From Pseudomonas xionganensis (GTDB lineage: Bacteria > Pseudomonadota > Gammaproteobacteria > Pseudomonadales > Pseudomonadaceae), in NCBI RefSeq assembly GCF_009763245.1, contig NZ_WKJZ01000001.1:2558941-2622940 (forward strand): 64,000 bases of DNA, written 5' to 3'. The first letter of the stretch is position 1. Every line of letters begins with the position of its first letter. Made by a program: the position numbers and the translations under genes. The notes beneath the pieces were generated by a model. The model worked only from the letters and a program-made list of their open reading frames with translations, searched no databases and was not told where the DNA came from. Below are positions 42,501-50,150 of the stretch, piece by piece.

Positions 42501-42991
42501 AGGCCATCCAGAAAGGTGAGCAGCCCAATCTGGACCAGCCGCTCGGCGGTGGCCCGGAGATCAACCTGCGGGTGCCGGCGCTGATCCCCGAGGATTATCT
42601 GCCGGATGTGCATGCGCGCCTGATTCTCTACAAGCGCATCGCCAACGCCACCGACGAGGACGGCCTGAAGGAGCTGCAGGTGGAGATGATCGACCGCTTC
42701 GGCCTGCTGCCCGAGCCGACCAAGCACCTGGTACGCCTGACCCTGCTGAAATTGCAGGCGGAAAAGCTCGGCATCAAGAAGGTCGACGCCGGGCCACAGG
42801 GTGGACGTATCGAGTTCGCCGCCGACACCTGCGTCGACCCGCTGACCCTGATCAAGCTGATCCAAAGCGCGCCGAACCGCTACAAGTTCGAAGGCGCCAC
42901 CCTGTTCAAATTCCAGGTGCCCATGGAGCGCCCGGAAGAGCGATTCAACACCCTGGAAGCGCTGTTCGAGCGCCTGACCCCCTCAAGCTAA
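39539..42991 (+). CDS. mfd: Transcription-repair coupling factor
   Basis: ATP-dependent translocase of 1150 residues that removes stalled RNA polymerase and recruits UvrA. Domains in order: UvrB-like region (about 1-350), RNA polymerase interaction domain around VVHIDHGVGRYLGLVTMEF (490-560), and a RecG-like motor. The motor has Walker A GDVGFGKTEVAMRA, the DEEH box IDEEHRFGVRQKEQL and motif TATPIPRTLNMA. The C-terminal regulatory TRCF domain begins near LRVPALIPEDYLPDVHARL. Start is GTG 39539; a second GTG is two codons later. Confidence 0.98.
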   Translation: MSVPTASVLRLPALPATAGKQHWGNLPGAALSLAIAEAASCARRFTLLLTADSQSAERLQEELSFFAPDLPVLHFPDWETLPYDLFSPHQDIISQRIATLYRLPDLQHGILVVPITTALHRLAPKRFLLGSSLVMQVGQRLDVAQMREKLEAAGYRCVDTVYEHGEFAVRGALIDLFPMGSTTPYRIDLFDDEIESLRTFDPETQRSVDKVESIKLLPAKEFPLEKKAVTDFRGRFRERFDVDFRRCPIYQDLSTGITPAGIEYYLPLFFEESASLFDYLPADTQVFSLPGIEKAAEHFWTDARGRYEERRVDPERPLLPPADIFLPVEDCFARLKNWPRVVISQDDIEQGVGRLRFNAQPLPDLAIQAKASEPLAALRRFIEEHPARILFCAESAGRREVLLELLARLKLKPREFDSWPAFVASSERLGICIAPLDDGLLLDNLALVAESPLFGQRVMQRRRREKARDGGDNVIKNLTELREGAPVVHIDHGVGRYLGLVTMEFDGQAAEFLALMYAEEAKLYVPVASLHLIARYTGSDDALAPLHRLGSETWQKAKRKAAEQVRDVAAELLDIYARRAAREGYAFQDPSVDYATFSAGFPFEETPDQQAAIDAVRDDMLAAKPMDRLVCGDVGFGKTEVAMRAAFIAVHGGKQVAVLVPTTLLAQQHYNSFRDRFADWPVKVEVMSRFKSAKEVGEAMHQLSEGKVDIVIGTHKLLQDDVKFHNLGLVIIDEEHRFGVRQKEQLKALRSEVDILTLTATPIPRTLNMAVAGMRDLSIIATPPARRLSVRTFVMEQNNPTIKEALLRELLRGGQVYYLHNDVKTIEKCASDLAELVPEARIGIGHGQMRERELEQVMGDFYHKRFNVLVASTIIETGIDVPSANTIIIERADKFGLAQLHQLRGRVGRSHHQAYAYLLTPPRKQMTEDAQRRLEAIAGAQDLGAGFVLATHDLEIRGAGELLGDGQSGQIQAVGFTLYMEMLERAVKAIQKGEQPNLDQPLGGGPEINLRVPALIPEDYLPDVHARLILYKRIANATDEDGLKELQVEMIDRFGLLPEPTKHLVRLTLLKLQAEKLGIKKVDAGPQGGRIEFAADTCVDPLTLIKLIQSAPNRYKFEGATLFKFQVPMERPEERFNTLEALFERLTPSS

Positions 42992-43002
42992 AGGACTGAC
43001 CC

Positions 43003-43542
43003 ATGCGCCTACGCCGCCACCCACTGCTCTACCCCATCATTCTGCTGACGCTGCTGTGCAGCACCTCGGCCCTGGCCGAGCGCCTGTATCAGGTCGAGGC
43101 CATTGTCTTTCGCCAATCCGGCGAGCTGATTTCCGCCGGGCAACTGCCACCGGACAACTGGGCGCAAAATGCCCTGCCAGTAGACAGCAGCAATAGCCGC
43201 AGCACCGCGCTCAACAGCGAAGCCGCCAAACTCAGCCCGGGCAACGGCTACCAGGTGCTGCTGCACCAGGCCTGGACCCAGAGCGTCGGTGACGCAGCGC
43301 CCAGCCGCATCGCCATCAATAGTGACAGCGAGAGCTTCGGGCACTATCCGGTACAAGGCACCATCAGCCTCAAGCAGGGCCGTTATATCGAGTTGGACAG
43401 CGATATCTGGGTCAACCAGTTCGAAGCCGGCGTACTCAGTGACAGCGAACGCATCAAGCAGAGCATCCGCCTGAAAAACAACGAGCTGACCTTTCTCGAC
43501 AACGGCAGCCTGGGCCTGCTGATCCGCATCAGCGCGCAATAA
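43003..43542 (+). CDS. csiV: CsiV family periplasmic protein
   Basis: Exported protein of 179 residues with signal peptide RRHPLLYPIILLTLLCSTSALA and mature part starting ERLYQVEAIVFRQSG, the CsiV/peptidoglycan-binding family entry segment. GRYIELDSDIWVNQF is the central conserved block. CsiV in Vibrio regulates divisome and D-amino-acid-linked envelope functions. In pseudomonads this gene follows mfd, as here, 11 bases after its stop, with an ATG behind AAAGGACTGA. Function in this host is inferred only. Confidence 0.82.
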   Translation: MRLRRHPLLYPIILLTLLCSTSALAERLYQVEAIVFRQSGELISAGQLPPDNWAQNALPVDSSNSRSTALNSEAAKLSPGNGYQVLLHQAWTQSVGDAAPSRIAINSDSESFGHYPVQGTISLKQGRYIELDSDIWVNQFEAGVLSDSERIKQSIRLKNNELTFLDNGSLGLLIRISAQ

Positions 43543-43905
43543 GTCAAGCCGCCAGAAGGGCGTCAGCCGACGCCCTGATTCATTGTCCGATACCGATACA
43601 CCCCCCAGCCTCCCATCCCATTGCAAGCACCTGCGCTGACAAGCAATCGCACAGCTCAGCCCCCGAGGTAATTCGAGCCACGCTTACCAAGCAGCAACCC
43701 TATTTCATAGGCCCACGCGCTACGGGGAACCCATATTGCTGTAAGACGGGCCTGCTGCTGCGCCAACCAGCATACAGCGATAGAAGCGGAACAAGCTGGG
43801 ACGTCATGGCTTAAATCCCGCGAACAAAATCCAGAGGAAATCCTGCATCAGAAACATCCTTCCCGGATTGCCTCCGACTACCGGGGCGCGAACGGATCAG
43901 CTCCC
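43543..43905. other. Intergenic region between csiV and DUF3820 gene
   Basis: A weak terminator-like stem (AGGGCGTC 43557-43564 with GACGCCCT 43569-43576) lies 15 bases after csiV. The remaining 330 bases separate convergent genes and show no gene, repeat or clear signal. Confidence 0.6.
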
Positions 43906-44142
43906 TCAACGCCCACGCAGAGACGCGCGCGGTTTGCTGCGCAACTGATCGAGCAGGCCCGACAGACCGTTATGGTCGATCTCCTGCATCAAGGCCAGCA
44001 GCCGGCCGATCTCGCCTGCGGGAAAGCCTTCGCGGGCGAACCAGTTGAGGTAGTGCCCCGGCAGATCGGCGAGCAGATGCCCCTTGTACTTGCCAAAAGG
44101 CATTTCCCGGCTGACCAGTAGCAGCAAGTCTTCAGGTTTCAT
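43906..44142 (-). CDS. DUF3820 family small protein
   Basis: Cytoplasmic protein of 78 residues with the family motif MPFGKYKGHLLADLPGHYL followed by NWFAREGFPAGEIGRLLALM. DUF3820 is labelled as a putative quorum-sensing-regulated virulence factor in P. aeruginosa, but the biochemical role is unknown; FGKYKG resembles motifs in some exonuclease-associated small domains. The ATG at 44142 was preferred to the GTG just before it. Confidence 0.85.
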   Translation of the reverse strand: MKPEDLLLLVSREMPFGKYKGHLLADLPGHYLNWFAREGFPAGEIGRLLALMQEIDHNGLSGLLDQLRSKPRASLRGR

Positions 44143-44267
44143 CACAGATTCCGACTGGGGCGTGGGGGGGCCAATTATGCCGTTCGCCCAGAGCCTGGGC
44201 CAGGGCGGGCAAACTCGGGTAAGCTGCGCCCCCTTTCTTCCCCCTAAATATCCCCAAGGTAACCCGG

Positions 44268-44636
44268 ATGCTTATCAAGGCACTGCGCATCGGCCTCGGC
44301 CAGCTGATCATCTTTATCGACTTCATCACCCGCCCGCGCAAACTCAAGCGCACGATTGAGGCGCAAGCCGCCGTGGAACAGGCCGCCAGCAGCCTGTCCC
44401 TGTATCAGTTCCACGCCTGCCCCTTCTGCGTCAAGGTGCGTCGCAACCTGCACCGCCTCAACCTGCCCCTGACCCTGTGCGACGCCAAGAACGACGCCCA
44501 GGCGCGCAGTGAGCTGGAACAGCAAGGCGGCAAGATCAAGGTGCCCTGCCTGCGCATCGAAGAAAACGGCCAGAGCACCTGGCTATACGAGTCCAAGGCG
44601 ATCATCGCCTATCTGGATCAGCGCTTCGCCGCTTAA
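44268..44636 (+). CDS. Membrane-anchored glutaredoxin/GST N-domain-like protein
   Basis: Protein of 122 residues with an N-terminal hydrophobic stretch (LRIGLGQLIIFIDFIT) and then a thioredoxin-fold domain. The redox motif is FHACPFCVKVRRNLHRL (CPFC), the cis-Pro segment is GKIKVPCLRI, and the GSH-recognition tail is WLYESKAIIAYLDQRF. It may reduce glutathione mixed disulfides at the inner membrane. CCCCAAGGTAA precedes the ATG. It is a single gene followed by a REP cluster. Confidence 0.87.
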   Translation: MLIKALRIGLGQLIIFIDFITRPRKLKRTIEAQAAVEQAASSLSLYQFHACPFCVKVRRNLHRLNLPLTLCDAKNDAQARSELEQQGGKIKVPCLRIEENGQSTWLYESKAIIAYLDQRFAA

Positions 44637-44674
44637 AAAAGGCTATGCCCCCATTACGCGCTATACGCCGCTCT

Positions 44675-44836
44675 TGTAGGGCGGGTTAGCGCCGCCAAAC
44701 ACTGCTCGATCATCCCAATGCGATAGCGGCGCGTAACCCACCAAGCGATAGAACCTGTTGCGTCGATGCTGGGTTACGCCGCGGCCCGAGTGGCGGGATG
44801 CTCGGCAAGGGTGGCATGCGCCTCACCCAGCCTACG
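44675..44836. repeat. REP-type repeat cluster
   Basis: Four related units in alternating orientation: TGTAGGGCGGGTTAGCGCC (44675), its inverse GGCGCGTAACCCACC (about 44728-44742), GCTGGGTTACGCCGCG (about 44768) and the inverse ending CACCCAGCCTACG (about 44824-44836). They lie between convergent genes, as expected for REP/BIME elements. Confidence 0.7.
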
Positions 44837-44851
44837 AATACCGCCCCCTGG

Positions 44852-45178
44852 TCAGTCTGCCGCCTTAAGCTCAGTCACCACATACTGGCTACCCTCCTTG
44901 TCCGCGGCAAACTGCACCTTGTCCCCCACTGCCAGGCCTTCCAGCTGGCTCTTGTCCTTGGCGGTAAAGACCATGGTCATGGGCGGCATACCCAGGTTGG
45001 CGATGGGGCCGTGACGCAGGGTGACCTTGCCGCTCGCCATATCCACCTTGCGCACCTCCCCCTGGCTCATGCTCGCCTCAGTCTGCACCGCGCCATGGTG
45101 GCCGGCATGTTCGTCACTGGCGTGCGCACTCAGGCTCAAGCAGCTGCCCAGCAGACCGGCAATCAGTAGTTTTTTCAT
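44852..45178 (-). CDS. CusF-like periplasmic copper-binding protein
   Basis: Periplasmic metallochaperone of 108 residues with signal peptide KKLLIAGLLGSCLSLSAHA and a small OB-fold. The Cu(I) ligands of CusF are present: His in LRHGPIANLG and the two Met in PPMTMVF. The Trp that caps the copper in E. coli CusF is replaced here by Met (GMPPMTM). An N-terminal HAGHH may add copper binding. It is the last gene of the copper cluster, 147 bases downstream of the cupredoxin gene, with AGGAGA at the ribosome site. Confidence 0.88.
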   Translation of the reverse strand: MKKLLIAGLLGSCLSLSAHASDEHAGHHGAVQTEASMSQGEVRKVDMASGKVTLRHGPIANLGMPPMTMVFTAKDKSQLEGLAVGDKVQFAADKEGSQYVVTELKAAD

Positions 45179-45325
45179 GGTATTTCTCCTTCAGTGATGG
45201 CGACCCTGTCGCCTTGAAATCGCTCTATTTCCCCAAACAACGCAGGCCTGTCCGGGCTACGCCGCACATGCCATGCCGTAGCCCTGATAAGCCCAGGCGC
45301 AATCAGGGCTGCCAATGCGCCGCAC

Positions 45326-45820
45326 TTAATCGGCGAGCACCCGCACCTTGCCGCGCATACCGGCCTGGTAGTGGCCGGCGATCAGGCAGGCAAAATCAAA
45401 ATCGCCGGCACGGTTAAAGGTCCAGATAATCTCGCCACGCTGTCCCGGTGCGACATGCGCCATATACGGCTCGTCATGCTCCATATCCGGAAATCGCGCC
45501 ATCAGTTCGGCATGTTGCTCAAGCTCCTGCTGAGTGCCCAGGACAAACTCGTGCATCACCTGACCGTCGTTGTGGTGCACCAGGCGCAGGGTTTCCCCCA
45601 GGCGCACTTCGAGCAGATCCGGCTCGAAGCGCATCTGGTCGTTCATGCGGATTTCCACGCTACGCGTGACCTGCACGGCCTCGCCGGCAATGCCCCAGGC
45701 CACCTGCTCCTTGAGTACCGACCTGACCGCCCCATCAGCCTCACCGTGGGCCAGTGCTGGGGTTACATAAACCGGCCCCGCCAGGGCCAGCACCCATGCA
45801 ACATGGATAAATCTGTTCAT
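45326..45820 (-). CDS. Periplasmic cupredoxin (CopI-like)
   Basis: Blue copper-type protein of 164 residues with signal peptide ending TPALA before HGEADG. The type 1 copper ligands are His in QVMHEFVLG and Cys-His-Met in FACLIAGHYQAGMRGKV. A Met/Glu/His-rich insertion follows the first His (LEQHAELMARFPDMEHDEPYMAH in shortened form), which may bind additional copper. CopI-type cupredoxins contribute to periplasmic copper tolerance. The start at 45820 follows AGGAG; the frame remains open upstream but is antisense-like and not coding. It lies 19 bases after the multicopper oxidase. Confidence 0.87.
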   Translation of the reverse strand: MNRFIHVAWVLALAGPVYVTPALAHGEADGAVRSVLKEQVAWGIAGEAVQVTRSVEIRMNDQMRFEPDLLEVRLGETLRLVHHNDGQVMHEFVLGTQQELEQHAELMARFPDMEHDEPYMAHVAPGQRGEIIWTFNRAGDFDFACLIAGHYQAGMRGKVRVLAD

Positions 45821-45839
45821 AGCATTCTCCTGATCCCAC

Positions 45840-47252
45840 TCAATGACCGGCATGGCCGCTGGGTTTGCGCACCTGTACTTCCACCGTCTCGCCAACAGCC
45901 TCTTGGCGCGGCATGGACTGCCCCCCAGCCTGGTTGCTGCGCGCAGGCTCGCCCAGTGCGCCCGTCCATTCCCGCGCCACGGTGCCCGGCGGATGCTTGA
46001 ACCAGCCCGGGTCGCGGAAGTCGCCGGCCGGTTGACCCTTGCGCACCTTGAGCACGGTGAACATGCCACCCATCTCCACCGAACCGAAGGGGCCGTCGCC
46101 GGTCATCATCGGTACGGTGTTGTCCGGCAGCGGCATCTGCATCTCGGCCATATCGGCCATGCCGCGCTCGCCCATGACCATGTAATCGGGGATCAGCTTG
46201 GTGATGCGCCGAGTCATGTCGCGGTGGTCCACCCCCACCAGGGTCGGCACATCGTGGCCCATGGCGTTCATGGTGTGATGGCTCTTGTGACAATGCAGGG
46301 CCCAGTCGCCCTCCTCGTCGGCGATAAACTCCAGCTGACGCATCTGCCCCACCGCCACATCGGCAGTCACCTCCGGCCAGCGCGAGCCCACCGGGGTCGG
46401 CCCGCCATCGGTGCCGGTCACCTCGAATTCGTGGCCATGCACATGGATCGGGTGGTTGGTCATGGTCAGATTGCCCACGCGCAGGCGCACCCGGTCGTTG
46501 TGCCGCACCACCAGCGGATCGATCCCCGGGAAGACCCGGCTATTGAAGGTCCACAGGTTGAAGTCGAGCATCTGCATGATCTTCGGCGTGTAGGCGCCGG
46601 GCTCGATGTCGTAGGCGCTGAGCAGGAAGCAGAAGTCGCGGTCCACCTCGTTGATCAGCGGATGGTGTTCCTTGGGGTGGGTGACCCAGAAGCCCATCAT
46701 GCCCATGGCCATCTGCACCATCTCGTCGGCATGTGGGTGATACATAAAGGTTCCGGGGCGGCGGGCCACGAACTCGTAGACGAAGGTCTTGCCGACTGGA
46801 ATGGCCGGCTGATTCAACCCTGCCACACCGTCCATACCATTGGGCAGACGCTGGCCGTGCCAGTGGATGCTGGTGTGCTCGGGCAGTTTGTTGGTGACGA
46901 AAATGCGCACCCGGTCGCCCTCCACCACCTCGATGGTCGGCCCCGGCGACTGGCCGTTGTAGCCCCACAGGTGGGCCTTGTAGCCCGGTGCCAGCTCGCG
47001 CACCACAGGCTCTGCCACCAGATGGAACTCCTTGACCCCATTATTCATGCGCCACGGTAAGGTCCAGCCGTTCAGGGTGACCACCGGGTTATAGGGCCGC
47101 CCGCTGCTCGGCTGCAGCGGCGGCTGGGTATCAGCGCTGGCCTGCAGCACCGGCTCGGGCAGGGCCGCCATAGCCACCCGGCTGACCGCCGAAGTGGCCA
47201 CCGCCGCGCCAATGGCGCTGGCACCGAGAAAGAAATCGCGTCGTGAAACCAT
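45840..47252 (-). CDS. Tat-exported multicopper oxidase
   Basis: Periplasmic oxidase of 470 residues, probably oxidising Cu(I) to Cu(II). A twin-arginine signal (MVSRRDFFLGASAIGAAV) precedes three cupredoxin domains. The copper sites appear in order: SIHWHGQRLPNG, FMYHPHADEM, NHPIHVHGHEFE and the T1 segment LHCHKSHHTMNAMGHD. A Met-rich segment near residues 380-415 (MADMAEMQMPLPDNTVPMM) is typical of copper-tolerance oxidases. It is shorter than CopA proper. The C-terminus ends in HAGH. It starts 16 bases after the TolC-like gene. Confidence 0.92.
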   Translation of the reverse strand: MVSRRDFFLGASAIGAAVATSAVSRVAMAALPEPVLQASADTQPPLQPSSGRPYNPVVTLNGWTLPWRMNNGVKEFHLVAEPVVRELAPGYKAHLWGYNGQSPGPTIEVVEGDRVRIFVTNKLPEHTSIHWHGQRLPNGMDGVAGLNQPAIPVGKTFVYEFVARRPGTFMYHPHADEMVQMAMGMMGFWVTHPKEHHPLINEVDRDFCFLLSAYDIEPGAYTPKIMQMLDFNLWTFNSRVFPGIDPLVVRHNDRVRLRVGNLTMTNHPIHVHGHEFEVTGTDGGPTPVGSRWPEVTADVAVGQMRQLEFIADEEGDWALHCHKSHHTMNAMGHDVPTLVGVDHRDMTRRITKLIPDYMVMGERGMADMAEMQMPLPDNTVPMMTGDGPFGSVEMGGMFTVLKVRKGQPAGDFRDPGWFKHPPGTVAREWTGALGEPARSNQAGGQSMPRQEAVGETVEVQVRKPSGHAGH

Positions 47253-47268
47253 GCTCAAAACTCCTCGA

Positions 47269-48669
47269 TCAATGCCCGGCGGGGGCTTCGCTGGCGGCAG
47301 CTGGGGCCGCGCTGGGGGTGATATCGGCGCTGCCCAGCAGGGCCATCTGCAGATCGGCTTCGGCCAACCAGAAGTCGCGCTGGGCCTGCAGGTAACCCTG
47401 CACGGCCTGGATTTGCCGGCGCGCATCGGCCAACAGGTCGAAGGTGCTGATAAACATGCCGTTGTACTGCAGCAGCTGCTCCTCGGCGATGCGCGCGCGC
47501 AGGGGCAGCAACTCATCGCGGTAATGCCGGGCAATATCGTGGGCGGCGCGGTAGCCCAGGTAGGCTTCACGCACCTGAGAACGGGCATTGATCGCCGTCT
47601 CGGCGGCGCGATTGAGCGCCTGACGATACTGCGCCTCGGCCCGCGCCACCTTGGCCCCACTCCAGTCGAACAGCGGCAGCTCGACGCTGATCTCATAGCC
47701 ACGCTGGGTCGGCTCTTCGTTGGAGCGGTTATTGGCCACGCCCAGCTCCAGCACCTTGATAAAGCGCGTGGTACGGCTCAGGCCCAGGTTGCGCGCCAGA
47801 CGTTCGGCATCCAGGCGCACGGCCTGGATATCCAGACGTTGGCTCATGGCCAGACGCTCCACGGCCTCCTGTGCTTCGGCGGCCTTGGGCAATTCGGGCA
47901 GGCGTTCGGGCAGCTGGAAGGCGACCTGCTCACCCCACAGCCCCAGCAAACGAGCCAACTGCTCACGGCTTTGCACCCGCGCCCGTTCGGCATGGATCAG
48001 ACCCAGCGCCGCTTCGGCATAGAAATTCTGCTCCTGGGCCTGTTGCAGCTTGCTGTAGTTACCCACCGCCGCCAACCGCCGCGCCAGTTCAGCACCGATC
48101 TCGGCCGCTTCCTGCACCTGCTGTGCGTAGAGCAAGCCCTCCTCGGCCGCCACAGCGTTGTACCAGGCCTTGCGCGTGGCACTGGCCAACTCCAACATGG
48201 CCAGGCTGGTCTGGCGCTGCAACTGCTCGAAACGCTGCGCCTCCATCCCCGCCACCATGGGCATGGCGATCAGCCGCACCAGGTTGAAATGCAGCCCGCG
48301 CTCGTACTCGACCTCGCTGCCCTTCACCATGCGGCCGAAGGAGAAACCGGGGTTGGGCAGACGCCCAGCCTGCACCCGCTCGGCCTCACCAATGCCCAGC
48401 TCGTCAAAGCGCGCCTGCAGGCCGCGGTTGTTCAGAAGCGCCACCTGCACGGCGGCCTCCACATCCAGCGGCGCGGCCAGCAACTCAGCGACACGCTGGG
48501 TGATCGTGTCCTGCCCAGCCTTATCCCGGGCCCAGACCACCTCTTTATCCAGATGCTGCTGGCTGACCTGCTGCACCGCCGCAAAACCGCCGTCATCGCT
48601 AAAACGGGCACAACCGGCCAGCAGCACTAGCCCGGCGCCCAGGCCGAGCAACCGTAAATAACCGTGCAT
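47269..48669 (-). CDS. TolC-family outer-membrane lipoprotein
   Basis: Outer-membrane channel-type protein of 466 residues. The lipoprotein signal ends LVLLAGCARF. Two OEP repeats of long helices follow (about 60-250 and 260-460), including VGNYSKLQQAQEQNFY and YQRDELL-type heptads. TolC proteins normally work with an RND pump and an adaptor, but neither is encoded nearby. The ATG at 48669 has AAGGAG six bases upstream. It sits between the His-tail protein gene (10 bases) and the oxidase gene. Confidence 0.88.
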   Translation of the reverse strand: MHGYLRLLGLGAGLVLLAGCARFSDDGGFAAVQQVSQQHLDKEVVWARDKAGQDTITQRVAELLAAPLDVEAAVQVALLNNRGLQARFDELGIGEAERVQAGRLPNPGFSFGRMVKGSEVEYERGLHFNLVRLIAMPMVAGMEAQRFEQLQRQTSLAMLELASATRKAWYNAVAAEEGLLYAQQVQEAAEIGAELARRLAAVGNYSKLQQAQEQNFYAEAALGLIHAERARVQSREQLARLLGLWGEQVAFQLPERLPELPKAAEAQEAVERLAMSQRLDIQAVRLDAERLARNLGLSRTTRFIKVLELGVANNRSNEEPTQRGYEISVELPLFDWSGAKVARAEAQYRQALNRAAETAINARSQVREAYLGYRAAHDIARHYRDELLPLRARIAEEQLLQYNGMFISTFDLLADARRQIQAVQGYLQAQRDFWLAEADLQMALLGSADITPSAAPAAASEAPAGH

Positions 48670-48679
48670 ACGCCGCTCC

Positions 48680-49024
48680 TTAATGATGGCCATGGTGTTG
48701 GTGCTCCATAGGCGTCATATCCGGCTCGACCGGTGTCGTGGGCTGGGTGGCCTGAGGCTCTGCTGCGGGCGGCTCGCTATAAGGTTCCTGGGCATAGGTG
48801 CGCCAGCCACCGATTCGGCCAACCAGCTCATTGGCCTCACGCCAATCTGCAAGCGGTTGCTCGCGCCAGCTCTGGTAACGCGCCAAGGGGGATTGATAGG
48901 TCAACGATGATGCAGACGCATCGGCATCCAGGGGATCGGGCTCATTGGCCCAGGCGCCAGCAGGCAGCGCCAACAGCCCCAGCACGACGCAGATGCGCCG
49001 CAGGGCAACGGGTATAGGCAACAT
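48680..49024 (-). CDS. Exported protein with His-rich C-terminal tail
   Basis: Not recognised as a named family. It has 114 residues, a signal peptide (LRRICVVLGLLALPAGAWA), a middle segment with ARYQSWREQPLADWREANEL, and a Pro/Glu/Thr-rich stretch. The tail MTPMEHQHHGHH is a likely metal ligand cluster. Its position in the copper operon and this tail suggest copper or silver binding, but that is inference. The start was taken at 49024; an ATG two codons earlier is possible. Confidence 0.78.
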   Translation of the reverse strand: MLPIPVALRRICVVLGLLALPAGAWANEPDPLDADASASSLTYQSPLARYQSWREQPLADWREANELVGRIGGWRTYAQEPYSEPPAAEPQATQPTTPVEPDMTPMEHQHHGHH

Positions 49025-49106
49025 GGTCATTTCTCGCAGCAAACGCCCTCGGCATATACCGAGCAGGCGCAGGTCAGTAAGGCGCGATTAATTCAGCGCA
49101 TTGGAC

Positions 49107-49505
49107 TCAGGCGAGAAAGATACGTGGGGGGCGTTCCGGCGTTTCGGCAACAAAAGCGACAAAACGAGTCAGGCGTGGCAACCCTGGCTCACTGCTCTGC
49201 AGTGGTGGCTGGCTGGGCACCGCACTGCTCAAGGCCACCGCGCCCACACAAAAGGCGCAAAGGCTGCACAGGCTGGTATCCGCCACACTGGCAGGCAGGG
49301 CATTACCACCAGAGTGGTGACGACCATGGCTGCCGAGTGCGTACTGATCATGCATCAGCGCGCCGGGGTGGTGAGCCGCCATCAGTTGACTGCTGGGCTG
49401 ATCCTGAGCCGTCACCGCGCAGAGTTGCATGCCAAGCGCAGCCATGGCCTGAATCGGCAAGGCCACCATCAATATACAGATCAGGGCAGTTCGCAGTTTG
49501 CGCAT
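49107..49505 (-). CDS. DUF2946-like exported protein, copper cluster leader gene
   Basis: Protein of 132 residues with an N-terminal signal/anchor (RKLRTALICILMVALPIQAMA), a His-rich region (AAHHPGALMHDQ, SHGRHHSGG), and a Cys cluster (SLCSLCAFCVG) in a second hydrophobic segment. The tail ends PERPPRIFLA, like DUF2946 proteins. These features occur in proteins encoded at the front of copper operons in pseudomonads. It is the first gene of the minus-strand copper cluster. The function is unknown. Confidence 0.75.
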   Translation of the reverse strand: MRKLRTALICILMVALPIQAMAALGMQLCAVTAQDQPSSQLMAAHHPGALMHDQYALGSHGRHHSGGNALPASVADTSLCSLCAFCVGAVALSSAVPSQPPLQSSEPGLPRLTRFVAFVAETPERPPRIFLA

Positions 49506-49656
49506 GGCAACAGGCAAGCTCGAAAGAACAATGAACGGGATTATCCACCGATTGCCGCTATTGTCCATGCCTGGATGCCCTGGGCTCATCTGCCCACCCC
49601 TCGCGCGCACTCAGAACATGGGCAAAGCACCCTGGCTATGGCTATGATCGAGACTT

Positions 49657-50058
49657 ATGAACAGCCCATTGCCGATCCGCAACCCCTGCCCCCCCGGTGT
49701 CTGCGACTGCAGCCTGGAGCAACTGCCACAGATCGCAGGCAGCGACCTGCGCATCCTGATGCTCAACCGCAAGGAAGAAAAACGCCTGCTCGATCGCCTG
49801 GAAACTATCCAAAGCCTGGATGACCTGAAACACATGCAACAGCGCATGCAGCAACAACTGGGCATTCAGGTATCAGTCGCCCCAGGGGCAAACGAAGTAC
49901 GCAGCATGCGCGGTATTGATATTCAGGTTATGGAACAGCCAGGCCTGTGCCGCAAAACCCGCCAGTCCATCCGCACCGCCATCCGTCGCAGCCTGGAAAG
50001 GCGCCCCGAAATTGCCTACGACCTGCTTAACGCCCACGACCTGTTTCGCGATCTTTAA
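49657..50058 (+). CDS. Conserved protein with N-terminal CPPGVCDC motif
   Basis: Not recognised. The 133-residue protein begins with NPCPPGVCDCSLEQL, three closely spaced cysteines that could bind a metal. A helix-rich part follows (LNRKEEKRLLDRLETIQSL and LKHMQQRMQQQLGIQ), with a fourth Cys in QPGLCRKTRQ. The basic C-terminal helix IRTAIRRSLERRPEIAYDLL ends the protein. No signal peptide is seen. It is transcribed away from the copper cluster, with 151 bases between the divergent starts. Confidence 0.75.
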   Translation: MNSPLPIRNPCPPGVCDCSLEQLPQIAGSDLRILMLNRKEEKRLLDRLETIQSLDDLKHMQQRMQQQLGIQVSVAPGANEVRSMRGIDIQVMEQPGLCRKTRQSIRTAIRRSLERRPEIAYDLLNAHDLFRDL

Positions 50059-50150
50059 GGCAGCCTGGCAAGACCATTTGCCAAACACCTACACACAAAA
50101 ATCATGCACCCACCCTGTGTTGCATCGTCCCGAACCGCTAGCGCCCAATG

